Below, in pieces: positions 43,122 through 52,217 of a DNA stretch of 64,000 nt. The DNA is from Streptomyces canus (GTDB lineage Bacteria; Actinomycetota; Actinomycetes; Streptomycetales; Streptomycetaceae): assembly GCF_030815415.1 (NCBI RefSeq), contig NZ_JAUSWW010000001.1, forward strand, positions 3,162,001-3,226,000, written 5' to 3'. The position numbers and the translations under genes were made by a program. Numbering within the stretch: the stretch's first letter is position 1; each line of letters starts with the position of its first letter. Below the pieces are notes generated by a model, which saw only the letters and a list, made by a program, of their open reading frames with translations, had not been told where the DNA came from and did not search any database.

Positions 43122-43541
43122 ATGACCTCCACCGCGTACCAGCAGATGGTCTTCATCAACCTGCCGGTCAACGACCTCGACGCCTCGAAGAAGTTCTTCA
43201 CGGGGCTCGGCTACTCGATCAACCCCCAGTTCAGCAACGAGAACGCGGCCTCCGTGGTGATCAGCGACACCATCGTCGCGATGCTCCTCACCAAGCCGTT
43301 CTACTCGACCTTCACCAAGAAGGAGATCGCGGACGCCTCGACGACCAGCGAGATGATCATCTGTCTGAGCGCCGAGAGCCGCGAGAAGGTCGACGAACTG
43401 GTCGAGAAGGCGGGCGCCGCGGGCGGCACCGTGTCGGACAAGGTCCAGGACCCCGGCTTCATGTACGGCCGCGCCTTCGACGACCCCGACGGCCACACCT
43501 GGGAGGTCGTGTGGATGGACCCGGCCGCGATCGAGGGCTGA
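43122..43541 (+). CDS. VOC-superfamily (glyoxalase-like) protein
   Basis: 139 residues with the paired beta-alpha-beta-beta-beta pattern: MVFINLPVNDLDASKKFFTGLGY at the N-terminus and MYGRAFDDPDGHTWEVVWMD at the C-terminus. Members bind a metal and act in detoxification, antibiotic resistance or ring cleavage; the specific function is unknown. GGGAGA precedes the ATG. Confidence 0.88.
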   Translation: MTSTAYQQMVFINLPVNDLDASKKFFTGLGYSINPQFSNENAASVVISDTIVAMLLTKPFYSTFTKKEIADASTTSEMIICLSAESREKVDELVEKAGAAGGTVSDKVQDPGFMYGRAFDDPDGHTWEVVWMDPAAIEG

Positions 43542-43576
43542 ACTCCCGCCGCAGGAGCTGTGCCTAGCATGGGCGG

Positions 43577-44698
43577 GTGCAGACGATGCCCGCCCATGCG
43601 GCCCACCACAACGACCGCGAGATCGAGAGCCTCGACGAGTTCGACGCCACGATCTCGGCCCGCGGCACCCTCGCCGGCTTCCGCGTCCAGGCCGTCGATC
43701 TGACGGACCGCACCCGGGAGTTGCTCGCCACGGACACGGCGGGCGCCGTCTTCCTGGGCTGCCCGATGCGCGAGGACGCGGCCGCCAAGGTCCGCGCGGA
43801 CGGCGCGATGGTCTTCCCGCCCGTCCCGGACCTGCCGTTCAACCCGTACCGCGGCCTCCTCTACTCGCCGGACGAGCTCTTCGCCGGGCTCGCCAAGGGG
43901 TACGAGGAGACGCTCGACGCCCGTGCGTACGCCTGGTTCCAGCAGACCAAGGCCGACCGCGACATACTCGCCTCGATGCTGCGGGCGATCCACGACGACG
44001 CGGTCTCGGACGCGCTCGACGAACTCCTCAGGGACACCCGGGTCGTGGGCGTGATGGGCGGCCACGCGATGGGCCGCGGCACGGAGGCCTACGCCGGTGC
44101 CGCACGGCTCGGCCGCGAGCTGACCCGCGCCGGCCTCACCGTCGCCACCGGAGGCGGTCCCGGCGCGATGGAGGCGGCGAACCTGGGCGCGTACGCCGCC
44201 CCCCTCGACGACGAGATGCTCACCGAGTCCCTGCGACTCCTCGCCGCGGCACCGAAGTTCACGCCCTCGATCACCGACTGGGCGGCGGCCGCCTTCGAGG
44301 TGCGCACCCGCTGGCCCCGGGGCGGCACCTCCGTCGGCATCCCGACCTGGTTCTACGGCCACGAGCCGCCGAGCCCCTTCGCCTCGCACATCGCCAAGTA
44401 CTTCGCCAACGCCACCCGCGAGGACGGCCTGCTGGCCCGCTCCACCGCCGGTGTGGTGTTCCTGCCGGGCGCCGCCGGGACCGTACAGGAGATCTTCGAC
44501 AGCGCGACGCCCAACTACTACGAGTCACGCGGCGAGCCGACGCCGATGGTGCTCGTCGACCGGGCGCACTGGACCGAAAAGCTGCCCACGTGGCCGTTGT
44601 TGCGGTCACTTGCCCGGGAGCGGTCGATGGAGTCGCGAATCGCCCTGGTTGACCGAATCGAGGAGGCTCCCGACGCGTTGAAACGTCTTGGTGGTTAA
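43577..44698 (+). CDS. LOG-family (lysine decarboxylase-like) nucleotide phosphoribohydrolase
   Basis: 373 residues from GTG 43577 (ATG 43586 possible). The fold has two LOG-like blocks: GVMGGHAMGRGTEAYAGAARLGREL / TGGGPGAMEAANLGAY and VFLPGAAGTVQEIFD, matching PGGxGTxxE with an Ala substitution. A 140-residue N-terminal part is extra compared with short cytokinin-type LOG proteins. It likely cleaves a nucleoside monophosphate, but substrate and activity are uncertain. Confidence 0.82.
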   Translation: MQTMPAHAAHHNDREIESLDEFDATISARGTLAGFRVQAVDLTDRTRELLATDTAGAVFLGCPMREDAAAKVRADGAMVFPPVPDLPFNPYRGLLYSPDELFAGLAKGYEETLDARAYAWFQQTKADRDILASMLRAIHDDAVSDALDELLRDTRVVGVMGGHAMGRGTEAYAGAARLGRELTRAGLTVATGGGPGAMEAANLGAYAAPLDDEMLTESLRLLAAAPKFTPSITDWAAAAFEVRTRWPRGGTSVGIPTWFYGHEPPSPFASHIAKYFANATREDGLLARSTAGVVFLPGAAGTVQEIFDSATPNYYESRGEPTPMVLVDRAHWTEKLPTWPLLRSLARERSMESRIALVDRIEEAPDALKRLGG

Positions 44699-44736
44699 TA
44701 AGACGGCAAAGGCAATGCCCAGGACGCGTCTACACG

Positions 44737-44764
44737 TTGACACTACTTACGTCACGCTTATAAA
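44737..44764 (+). promoter_or_regulatory. Sigma-70-type promoter
   Basis: TTGACA (44737-44742) and TATAAA (44759-44764) are separated by 16 bp, one of the clearest housekeeping promoters in the window, upstream of the LAETG surface protein gene. Confidence 0.65.
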
Positions 44765-44785
44765 CCTGTGAGTCTCGTGGGGATC

Positions 44786-44800
44786 GTGATGTCACATCAC
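44786..44800. promoter_or_regulatory. Perfect operator-like palindrome
   Basis: GTGATGT-C-ACATCAC is a perfect 7-bp-arm inverted repeat about 20 bp downstream of the -10 box and 46 bp before the GTG start. It sits where a repressor could block transcription. The cognate protein is unknown. Confidence 0.55.
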
Positions 44801-44845
44801 TTCTCCCTCAACCCCCCGCATTTGCGCATCCCGTAAAGGACAAAC

Positions 44846-45553
44846 GTGGCAGTTCTGTCCATATCCCGCCGCACCGTCGCACGTTCCGTGCGCATCCTCG
44901 GTGTCGCCTCCGCCTCGGCCGCGCTCGCGCTCGGCGCCGCCGGCAATGCGCTGGCATGCAACATCAACGAGTTCTCCGCCGAAGCCAAGTGCGACGGCAA
45001 GAACGGCGTCATCACCGTCACCGACGTCGACAAGGCCGGCGTCGAGGCCACCGTCTCCGTGTACCTGGTGGAGAAGAACGCCGACGTCCGCATGGTCGGC
45101 GAGCAGACCGTGAAGGGCTCCAAGGACGGCACGACCATCACCTTCGAGGAGGACTGGGCGCCCAACGCGGAGTACCGCGTCCACGTCGTAGCCCTGCCCT
45201 ACATCAAGGGCGCGGACATCAAGCCGAACCTGACGACCCCCTCCACGGCCTGCAAGCCGGAGGAGGAGTCCCCGACCCCGACGGCCACGCCGTCCCCGTC
45301 GGACTCCGCCACTCCGCCGGCCGAGGAGGAGAGCCCCAGCCCGACCCCGTCGGCCTCGGAGAGCGAGAGCACCGCACCGGCGTCCTCGCCGAGCAACGCG
45401 CCGACCCCCGCGGCCGGTGACTCCAACCTCGCCGAGACCGGTGCGAACTCCAACACCGGTGTCATCGCCGGCATCGCGGCGGCCCTGGTCGCCATCGGTG
45501 GCGGCGCGGTCTTCTTCGGCATGCGTCGTCGTGGGGCGAGCAACACCCGCTGA
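44846..45553 (+). CDS. Cell-wall-anchored surface protein with LAETG sorting signal
   Basis: 235 residues from GTG 44846 behind AAAGGA. A signal peptide ends near ALACN. A globular domain of about 100 residues ([22 protein letters not shown]) is followed by a Pro/Ser/Thr/Glu spacer. The C-terminus has [11 protein letters not shown], a hydrophobic helix and MRRRG, the class E sortase substrate pattern of Streptomyces. It is expected to be covalently attached to peptidoglycan; its role is unknown. Confidence 0.9.
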   Translation: MAVLSISRRTVARSVRILGVASASAALALGAAGNALACNINEFSAEAKCDGKNGVITVTDVDKAGVEATVSVYLVEKNADVRMVGEQTVKGSKDGTTITFEEDWAPNAEYRVHVVALPYIKGADIKPNLTTPSTACKPEEESPTPTATPSPSDSATPPAEEESPSPTPSASESESTAPASSPSNAPTPAAGDSNLAETGANSNTGVIAGIAAALVAIGGGAVFFGMRRRGASNTR

Positions 45554-45572
45554 CGCCCCGTGAGCAGTACCG

Positions 45573-45607
45573 CTGCGGCCCGCCCCCCGTCGGGGGACGG
45601 GCCGCAG
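45573..45607 (+). terminator. Terminator after the surface protein gene
   Basis: CTGCGGCCCG...CGGGCCGCAG forms a stem of about 17 bp with one mismatch, 20 bp after the stop. Confidence 0.8.
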
Positions 45608-45623
45608 TCGTGTCCGGGGACCA

Positions 45624-46103
45624 TCACCCGAACGTGGCCCGCTCCAGCCAGAACTCCAGCAGCTCCCGCTCGCCGAGCACCTCCAACTCCTGGCTGTCCA
45701 GCGGCAGTCGACGGTAGAAGGCGAGCAGTACGGCGGTCAGCGGCCCCCTGAGCACGACCGTCGCCTTCTCGTGCCCGCGCCGCCAGACGATGACGTCATC
45801 GGTGAGCTCGACGATCCACTCGGCTTGGAGCGCGGGAGCGCCATCGGTGGCATGCAGATGAATGCTGCGCCCCGCGCCCCTCAACTCCCCGGCCTCGTCG
45901 TGCGGCATGGTCCGCTGCACGAACTCCACGATCTGCAGCCACTCGTCGATCGCGTCGGCGGCGATGTCGGGCGCGACCTCGTAGGGCAGTCCCGCGACGA
46001 GGGTGGCGTCGGCGCGGCCGCCGACAGATCGGCCCTGGAGGTCACCACAGACCCCAGCAGGCCGATCCGATGGGCGATTTCGTCGCATTGACGCCCTCGC
46101 CAC
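45624..46103 (-). pseudogene. Truncated maleylpyruvate isomerase-family (mycothiol-dependent) gene
   Basis: The frame encodes the C-terminal half of an MDMPI-family protein: VAPDIAADAIDEWLQIVEF, GRSIHLHATDG, VIVWRRGHEKATVVLRGP and LEVLGERELLEFW. The N-terminal DinB-like four-helix domain with metal ligands is missing. Upstream of about residue 30 the sequence is unrelated and merges with transposase-like debris. A GTG/ATG at 46103 could still start a short protein, but loss of the active domain suggests a pseudogene. Confidence 0.55.
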
Positions 46104-46118
46104 CTCAAGGGCAGCGAT

Positions 46119-46280
46119 TCAGGTCACACCGCTGCGCGGCACGCCCACGGGTTCCTGCTTCACCGACCCTTGCCGTCCCGCGAGGGCGGTCTTATGAGGT
46201 CTCCACAGGCTTCACATCCCGCCCGTCCGGCGGTAGGTCCGCAACTAGGTTGTCAGACAAAGCAACTGTAGCCGCAACAT
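46119..46280 (-). pseudogene. Transposase (OrfB/TnpB-like) tail remnant
   Basis: On the minus strand, residues SVKQEPVGVPRSGVT (stop at 46119) and, in another frame just upstream, ALSDNLVADLPPDGRDVKPVETS resemble the C-terminal tails of Streptomyces OrfB/TnpB proteins (a SVKQEPVG-type end). The two parts are joined by a frameshift. The stretch is less GC-rich than its neighbours. No complete element or terminal repeat was found. Confidence 0.45.
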
Positions 46281-46394
46281 TGCGACTTCTCGGGCCCTGC
46301 CGTCGCACCTGCACCCTGAAGAATGGAGCCCTGGACAAAGGTTCGGTCTGATCAAGAGTGAGCAACGCATACCCCTTGCCGTACGGGCCCCGGA

Positions 46395-47417
46395 TCAGCC
46401 GAGCACGACAATTTCGGCCGCGTCGAACTCCACGCCGACCCGGTCCCCGACCTCCGGCGCCTCCCGCAGGGCGCACGCCGCTTCGAGGCGCGGCGCGTCC
46501 CCTTCCGGTCGCAGTCGTACGGCGACATGCGTGCCCTTGAACGTGCGGGCGGCGACCGTGCAGGGCAGCCCCTCGTCGGCGCCCACGAGCCGCACGCCCG
46601 CGGGCCGCACCAGCAGAGTCCGCGGGCCCTGCGCGGCGTCCGCGGGGACCGGCAGCTTGCCCCAGGGCGTGTCCGCGGCCTCCCCGCCGACCATGCCCTC
46701 CACGACGTTCTCGAAGCCGAGGAAACGGGCCACGAACTCGTCCGTGGGCCGCTGCCACACCTCAAGAGGTGTACCGGACTGGGCGATCCGCCCGTCCCGC
46801 ATCACGACGACCCGGTCGGCGAGCGCGAACGCCTCGCCCTGGTCGTGGGTGACCGCGAGCACGGTGGTCCCCAACCGCCCGAACAGCTCGCGCAGTTCGA
46901 CGACGAGCCGCTCCCGCAGCGAGCGGTCCAGCTGCCCGAGCGGCTCGTCCAGCATCAGCAGCCGCGGCCGGGGCGCGAGGGCCCGGGCCAGCGCGACCCG
47001 CTGCTGCTCACCACCGGAGAGCGAGGCGACGGCACGTCGACCGGCGCCCGGCAGCCCGACGAGGTCGAGCAACTCCCGTACGCGCGAGCCCTGTTCGGCT
47101 TTGGAAGCCCGGTGCATCCGCAGCCCGAACGCCACGTTTCCGCCCACGTCCCGCTGCGGGAACAGCTGATGATCCTGGAACATCAGCCCGACTCCGCGCC
47201 TGTGCGCGGCCACCCCCACCTGATCGCGGCCGTCCAGCGCCACCCGTCCCGCGTCCAGGTGTTGCAGCCCGGCCACCGCCCGCAGCAGCGTCGACTTCCC
47301 GCTCCCGCTGGGCCCGAGCACACACACGATCTCGTGCTCGGCGACCGCCAGGTCGACCCCGTCCAGCACCGCCCGCCCGCCGAAGCGGACCGTCGCGCCC
47401 TGAAGGCTCAGCAGCAT
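46395..47417 (-). CDS. thiQ: Thiamine ABC transporter ATP-binding protein
   Basis: 340 residues. Walker A GPSGSGKST, signature LSGGEQQRVALARAL, Walker B LLMLDEPLGQLD, and His in VTHDQGEAF. A TOBE-like C-terminal domain makes it longer than E. coli ThiQ. It is the last gene of the riboswitch-controlled operon. Its start overlaps the permease stop by one base. Similarity to iron transporters exists, but the operon and riboswitch favour thiamine. Confidence 0.88.
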   Translation of the reverse strand: MLLSLQGATVRFGGRAVLDGVDLAVAEHEIVCVLGPSGSGKSTLLRAVAGLQHLDAGRVALDGRDQVGVAAHRRGVGLMFQDHQLFPQRDVGGNVAFGLRMHRASKAEQGSRVRELLDLVGLPGAGRRAVASLSGGEQQRVALARALAPRPRLLMLDEPLGQLDRSLRERLVVELRELFGRLGTTVLAVTHDQGEAFALADRVVVMRDGRIAQSGTPLEVWQRPTDEFVARFLGFENVVEGMVGGEAADTPWGKLPVPADAAQGPRTLLVRPAGVRLVGADEGLPCTVAARTFKGTHVAVRLRPEGDAPRLEAACALREAPEVGDRVGVEFDAAEIVVLG

Positions 47418-49099
47418 CAGAACTCACCCGTCCGATCGGTCCGCAGCCGCTCCAGCACCAGCAGCGCCACCGCGCACACCACCATCAGAATCGTCGAAAG
47501 GGCCATCGCCTGCCCGTAGTTGAGCTCACCGGCCCGCCCCAGCAGCCGCGCCACCGCGACCGGCAGCGTCGGGTTGTCGGGCCGCGCGATGAACACGGTC
47601 GCCCCGAACTCCCCCAGCGACACGGCGAACGCGAACCCGGCCGCGATCAGCAACGCCCGCCGTACCAGGGGCAGATCGACCTCCCGCCACACCCGCCAGG
47701 GCGACGCCCCGAGCACCGCCGCGGCCTCCCGCAGCCGGTGGTCCACGGCCCGCAGCACGGGCAGCATGGTCCGTACGACGAAGGGCACACCGACCAGCGC
47801 CTGCGCGAGCGGCACCAGGATCCAGGTGGCCCGCAGATCCAGCGGCGGCTCGTCGAGGGCGATCAGGAACCCGAACCCGACGGTCACCGCAGACACCCCC
47901 AGCGGCAGCATCAGCAGCGCGTCGAAGCCCCGTACGAACCGCCCCGCGTCCCGCCGGGTCAGCGCGGCCGCGGCGAGACCGCCGATCACCATCGCGATGG
48001 CGGTGGCGGCGAGCGCGTACGAGAGGGAGTTGCCGACCGCCTCGATCGGGGGCACCAGGAACACTCCCCCGTCGGACTTCGTCAGTGCCCGGTAGTACCC
48101 GAAGTCGGGGGCGTCGAGCGAGCGCTGCACCAGCACGGCGAGCGGCAGCAGCAGGAGGACGACGACGGTGAGCAGCACCCCGCCCAGCAGCGCCCACTGT
48201 CCCGCCCCGCGCGGCCGCCGGGCCGTCCCGGACGCGTCCACCAGCCGCAGCGCGGTCTCCCGTCGCCGTACGGTCCAGGCGTGCAGGGCGAGGATCGAGC
48301 CCACGGCCACGAACTGGATGATCGTGAGGACCGCGGCCGTGGCGAGGTCGAAGATCTCCGAGGTCTGGCGGTAGATCTCCACTTCGAGGGTGGAGAAGGT
48401 CGGTCCGCCGAGGATCTGCACCACACCGAAGGAGGTGAAGGTGAACAGGAAGACCATGAGGGCGGCGGCCGCCACGGCGGGCCCGAGCGCGGGCAGGGTC
48501 ACCTTCCGCCAGGCCGCGAGGCGCGAGGCGCCCAGCATCCGTGCGGCCTCCTCCTGCCGCGGGTCGAGCTGTGACCAGAGCCCGCCGACCGTGCGTACGA
48601 CGACCGCGTAGTTGAAGAAGACGTGCGCGAGCAGGATCGCCCACACGGTCGTGTCCAGCCGTACGCCCCACAGCTCGTCGAGCAGTCCCCCGCGCCCGAC
48701 CAGTGCCAGGAACGCCGTACCCACGACGACCGTCGGCAGCACGAACGGCACCGTCACGACCGCCCGCAGGATCTGCTTGCCCGGGAAGTCGAAGCGGGCG
48801 AAGACATAGGCGCCCGGCAGCGCGACCAGCAGGGTGAGCGCGGTGGACGCGAGGGCCTGCCAGGTGGTGAACCACAGGACGTGCCGGATGTCGGACTGTG
48901 CGAGCACGTCCGTGATCCGGCCGAACTGCCACGTACCGTCGGCCTTGAGCCCGCGCGCCACGATCGCGGCGACGGGCCAGGCGAAGAAGACCCCGAAGAA
49001 CGCGACGGGCAGGGCCATGAGCCCGAGCCGCGCCACGTTCCCCTTGAGGCTCCCGCGTGGGGCTACTTCAGTACGAGCGAGGTCCACGACTTGACCCAC
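47417..49099 (-). CDS. thiP: Thiamine ABC transporter permease (fused two-domain)
   Basis: 560 residues with about twelve membrane helices and two EAA loops (QEEAARMLGASRLAAWRKVTLPALG and LREAAAVLGASPWRVWREVDLPLV), the fused ThiP layout. GTG 49099 overlaps the binding-protein gene by 37 bp; GTG 49087 is an alternative. It forms the channel for ThiB-delivered thiamine. Confidence 0.9.
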   Translation of the reverse strand: MGQVVDLARTEVAPRGSLKGNVARLGLMALPVAFFGVFFAWPVAAIVARGLKADGTWQFGRITDVLAQSDIRHVLWFTTWQALASTALTLLVALPGAYVFARFDFPGKQILRAVVTVPFVLPTVVVGTAFLALVGRGGLLDELWGVRLDTTVWAILLAHVFFNYAVVVRTVGGLWSQLDPRQEEAARMLGASRLAAWRKVTLPALGPAVAAAALMVFLFTFTSFGVVQILGGPTFSTLEVEIYRQTSEIFDLATAAVLTIIQFVAVGSILALHAWTVRRRETALRLVDASGTARRPRGAGQWALLGGVLLTVVVLLLLPLAVLVQRSLDAPDFGYYRALTKSDGGVFLVPPIEAVGNSLSYALAATAIAMVIGGLAAAALTRRDAGRFVRGFDALLMLPLGVSAVTVGFGFLIALDEPPLDLRATWILVPLAQALVGVPFVVRTMLPVLRAVDHRLREAAAVLGASPWRVWREVDLPLVRRALLIAAGFAFAVSLGEFGATVFIARPDNPTLPVAVARLLGRAGELNYGQAMALSTILMVVCAVALLVLERLRTDRTGEF

Positions 49100-50184
49100 T
49101 GGTCACGGTTGGCGGCGATCTTGGCGGGATCGAGGGTCTCGGGGTCCTTGGCCTGCGGGCCGTACTTCGTGAACTCCTGCGGCACCTCGGCGGCCTCCCG
49201 CACGGGGTAGACGAACATGTTCAGCGGCATGTCCTCCTGGAACCGCTTGGTGAGCATGAAGTCGAGGAGCGCCTTGCCGCCCTTGCTGTTCCCGGCGTTG
49301 CTCAGCAGGCCCGCGTACTCGACCTGGCGGAAGCAGGTCCCCGCGGCGACCCCGGTCGGCGCGGTCGTCGGCTTCGGGTCGGCGTAGATGACCTCGGCGG
49401 GCGGCGAGGAGGCGTAGGAGACGACGAGCGGCCGGTCGGCCTTGGCCTTCTTGCCGCCGGCGGACCCGGAGAACTCCTCGTTGTAGGCCTGCTCCCAGCC
49501 GTCGACGACCTTCACGCCGTTGGCCTTGAGCTTGGTCCAGTAACCCTCCCAGCCTCCCCCACTCTCGGCTTCGCTCGAGCGGGAGGTGCCCCCATCGCCG
49601 TACTTGGCGGCGGTCCCGAGGAGGAATCCCAGCCCGGGCGAGGAGGTGGAGGCGTTCTCGGTGACGAGGAGGTTCTTGTAGGCGGGCTTGACCAGGTCGT
49701 CGAACGAGCTCGGCGGGTCCAGCTTGTGCTCGGTGAAGTACGCCTTGTCGTAGTTGACGCAGATGTCGCCGGTGTCGATCGGCGTGACCCGGTGCTTGTC
49801 CTCGTCGACCCGGTACTCGGGCAGGATCAGGTCGGATCCCTGGGCCTCGTACGACTGGAACAGCCCGTTGTCCAGCGCCCTCGACAGCAGGGTGTTGTCG
49901 ACGCCGAAGAAGACGTCGCCCTGCGGGTTGTCCTTGGTCAGGATGGCCTTGTTGACGGCCTGCCCGGCGTCGCCGTCCTCGAGGACCTTGACCTTGTACC
50001 CGGACTCCTTCTCGAACGCGGCGAGGACGCTCTTGGAGACGGCCCACGAGTTGTGGCTGACGAGGGTGACGGTCTTGGAGCCGCCGCCACCACTGTCGTT
50101 GTCGCCGTCGGACGACCCGCACGCGGACAGCGCGACGAGGCCGAAGCCGACGGCGAGGACCGTGGCCTTCTTGGTGATGCTCAC
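49063..50184 (-). CDS. thiB: Thiamine-binding lipoprotein of the ABC transporter
   Basis: 373 residues from GTG 50184 with AGGAGG. A signal peptide ends in lipobox LSACG. ThiB-type motifs: GDVFFGVDNTLL, DTGDICVNYDKAYF, LDPPSSFDDL and VVSYASSPPAEVIY. A TPP riboswitch upstream confirms thiamine. Residues GGTSRSSEAESGGGW, around position 200, are encoded by a 42-bp palindromic repeat inserted in frame and do not belong to the family. Confidence 0.93.
   Translation of the reverse strand: MSITKKATVLAVGFGLVALSACGSSDGDNDSGGGGSKTVTLVSHNSWAVSKSVLAAFEKESGYKVKVLEDGDAGQAVNKAILTKDNPQGDVFFGVDNTLLSRALDNGLFQSYEAQGSDLILPEYRVDEDKHRVTPIDTGDICVNYDKAYFTEHKLDPPSSFDDLVKPAYKNLLVTENASTSSPGLGFLLGTAAKYGDGGTSRSSEAESGGGWEGYWTKLKANGVKVVDGWEQAYNEEFSGSAGGKKAKADRPLVVSYASSPPAEVIYADPKPTTAPTGVAAGTCFRQVEYAGLLSNAGNSKGGKALLDFMLTKRFQEDMPLNMFVYPVREAAEVPQEFTKYGPQAKDPETLDPAKIAANRDQWVKSWTSLVLK
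49553..49594. repeat. In-frame palindromic repeat unit inside thiB
   Basis: A 42-bp unit (14 codons) runs from CCTCCCCCACTCTCGG to GGGAGGTGCCCCCA and can fold by CCTCCC/GGGAGG pairing. The same theme (GTGGGGG...CTCCC...GGGGGAG) appears twice inside the MITE at 2.5 kb. Because its length is a multiple of three and it has no stop, the host protein remains open. Confidence 0.8.
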
Positions 50185-50218
50185 TGGATTCCTCCTGGGG
50201 TGACCAGGAAGAGACGCG

Positions 50219-50255
50219 GCCCTGCCCGAAACCCCAGGAGGGCTCCGGGCAGGGC
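50219..50255 (-). terminator. Terminator of the TPP riboswitch expression platform
   Basis: GCCCTGCCC (minus strand 50255-50247) pairs with GGGCAGGGC (50227-50219). It lies between the aptamer and the thiB ribosome-binding site, as for a transcription-terminating riboswitch. Confidence 0.75.
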
Positions 50256-50271
50256 GCAACAGCTTGAGTGA

Positions 50272-50364
50272 TGACCGAACTTCCTACCCAGAATGACCTG
50301 GGCGAGGTTCAGAGGGTCTGCGGCCCGATTGCCGCACTCTCAGCGCTGTGGCGCTCCCCTGTCG
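50272..50364 (-). promoter_or_regulatory. TPP (THI-box) riboswitch
   Basis: The minus strand contains the conserved segments in order: ACAGGGGAGC, CTGAGAGTGCGGC, GACCCTCTGAACCTC and TCTGGGTAGGAAG. This is the thiamine pyrophosphate aptamer. It precedes thiB by about 90 bases with a terminator hairpin between them, so thiBPQ should be switched off when TPP is abundant. Confidence 0.95.
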
Positions 50365-50393
50365 GAATATGAAGATGTACGTACGGGCTCAGG

Positions 50394-51506
50394 TTACCGC
50401 TCGCCCGCCGCCAGCTGACCGCAGGCCCCGTCGATCTCCTGCCCACGGGTGTCCCGAACGGTGACGGGCACCCCGTGCGCGGCGATGGCCTCGACGAAGG
50501 CCTTCTCGTCCTCCGGCCGGGAGGCGGTCCACTTGGACCCGGGAGTCGGGTTCAGCGGAATGAGATTCACATGCACGGGCTTGCCCCGGAGCAGCCGCCC
50601 GAGCCGGTCACCACGCCAGGCCTGGTCGTTGATGTCCCGGATGAGCGCGTATTCGATGGAGAGCCGTCGCCCCGACTTCTCGACGTACTCGAACCCGGCG
50701 TCGAGCACCTCGCGCACCTTCCACCGCGTGTTCACGGGTACGAGGGTGTCGCGCAGCTCGTCGTCCGGCGCGTGCAGCGAGATCGCGAGCCGGCACTTGA
50801 AGCCCTCGTCGGCGAACCGGTGGATGGCCGGCACCAGACCGACGGTCGAGACGGTGATGCCACGCTGCGAGATGCCGAGCCCGTCGGGGGCGGGGTCGGT
50901 GAGGGCCCGGATGGACTGCACGACCCGCTTGTAGTTGGCGAGCGGCTCGCCCATGCCCATGAAGACGATGTTGGAGAGCCGCGCGGGCCCACCGGGCACG
51001 TCCCCGTCGCGCAGCGCCCGCATCCCGTCCACGATCTGGTGGACGATCTCGGCGGTGGACAGATTCCGGTCGAGCCCGGCCTGTCCGGTCGCGCAGAAGG
51101 GACAGTTCATCCCGCACCCGGCCTGCGAGCTGATGCACATGGTGACCCGGTCCGGGTACCGCATCAGCACCGACTCCACGAGCGTCCCGTCGAACAGCCG
51201 CCACAGCGTCTTGCGCGTGGTCCCCTGGTCGGTCGACAGATGCCGTACGACGGTCATCAGCTCAGGAAGCAGCGCCTCCTGCAGCTTTCCGCGAGCACCG
51301 GCCGGGATGTCGGTCCACTGCTCCGGATCGTGCGCGTACCGCGCGAAGTAGTGCTGCGAGAGCTGCTTGGCACGGAACGGCTTCTCACCGATCTCGGCCA
51401 CGACATCCTTGCGCTCGGCAGGCGTGAGATCGGCAAGGTGCCGCGGCGGCTTCTTGGCTCCGCGGGGGGCGACGAAAGTGAGTTCTCCGGGCTTGGGCAT
51501 GGTCAT
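50394..51506 (-). CDS. rlmN: Dual-specificity 23S rRNA/tRNA methyltransferase RlmN
   Basis: 370 residues from ATG 51506. The radical-SAM cluster motif is CGMNCPFC (CxxxCxxC), followed by GMGEPLANY. The methyl-carrying Cys near the C-terminus is in EIDGACGQL. It adds C2 methyl to adenosine 2503 of 23S rRNA and adenosine 37 of tRNA. It lies directly upstream of the thiamine riboswitch on the same strand. Confidence 0.95.
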   Translation of the reverse strand: MTMPKPGELTFVAPRGAKKPPRHLADLTPAERKDVVAEIGEKPFRAKQLSQHYFARYAHDPEQWTDIPAGARGKLQEALLPELMTVVRHLSTDQGTTRKTLWRLFDGTLVESVLMRYPDRVTMCISSQAGCGMNCPFCATGQAGLDRNLSTAEIVHQIVDGMRALRDGDVPGGPARLSNIVFMGMGEPLANYKRVVQSIRALTDPAPDGLGISQRGITVSTVGLVPAIHRFADEGFKCRLAISLHAPDDELRDTLVPVNTRWKVREVLDAGFEYVEKSGRRLSIEYALIRDINDQAWRGDRLGRLLRGKPVHVNLIPLNPTPGSKWTASRPEDEKAFVEAIAAHGVPVTVRDTRGQEIDGACGQLAAGER

Positions 51507-51542
51507 ACCAGTGTCGCAGATCAACCGGAGTGCCCCAGTCGG

Positions 51543-52076
51543 CTACCGCCACGCCCAGAGATGGGCGGAAACCACCCCGTCGCCGGCCTCCCGGGTCCAG
51601 AAGTTCCCCGAGGACAGACCCGGCACCTGGGCCTCGATGTCGTGGAAGACGTATTCGGACGCCAGCCCCGGATACGACGGCGACGAGTCCCGGCGCTGAC
51701 GCCGTTCGGACACGGGGCCCACGACGACGCCGGGGCCTTCGACTCCGAGTTCCTCGGCCACGCACCGCCGTGCCGTGTCCGCTGCGTCCTCTCCGGGCTT
51801 CATCTTCTCGGCGGGGGCTTCGTTCCTGGAGCGCCAGGTCCCGTCGGCCATCAGCTGCGCGATCTCCACGAGCTCCTTGCCTCCCTGCCGGACGCGCAGG
51901 GAGACGACGGTGACGCGACGCAGCGGTGGCTCGGAGTCCAAGGTCGTCTCCCCCGCCTCGATCTCGTCCCACAGGTGCTGGACGGACTTGGTCCCGGCGG
52001 TCCCCCACGAATCCTGTGGAATCCCGTTGCGCTCCAGCCACTCCCGCAATCGGTCCAGGCTGTCCGGCACCCACAT
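51543..52076 (-). CDS. NUDIX hydrolase
   Basis: 177 residues. The Nudix box is GEDAADTARRCVAEELGV, close to Gx5Ex7REUxEExGU with Cys-Val at one position. A 60-residue N-terminal helix-rich segment (SLDRLREWLERNG) precedes the core. The substrate is unknown. It lies upstream of rlmN by about 36 bp. Confidence 0.85.
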   Translation of the reverse strand: MWVPDSLDRLREWLERNGIPQDSWGTAGTKSVQHLWDEIEAGETTLDSEPPLRRVTVVSLRVRQGGKELVEIAQLMADGTWRSRNEAPAEKMKPGEDAADTARRCVAEELGVEGPGVVVGPVSERRQRRDSSPSYPGLASEYVFHDIEAQVPGLSSGNFWTREAGDGVVSAHLWAWR

Positions 52077-52217
52077 ACGCCCCGCCCTTCACGGTGTAGC
52101 CCGCTCCACCACCCATACGGGAGGCAGCTGCCTCGTAGCAGGGGACCCTACGGCGGAATCGTGGACGGCACACAGATCGCAGCAGCGCCCTGTGCCTTCC
52201 AGGAGGGGACCCGTTCC

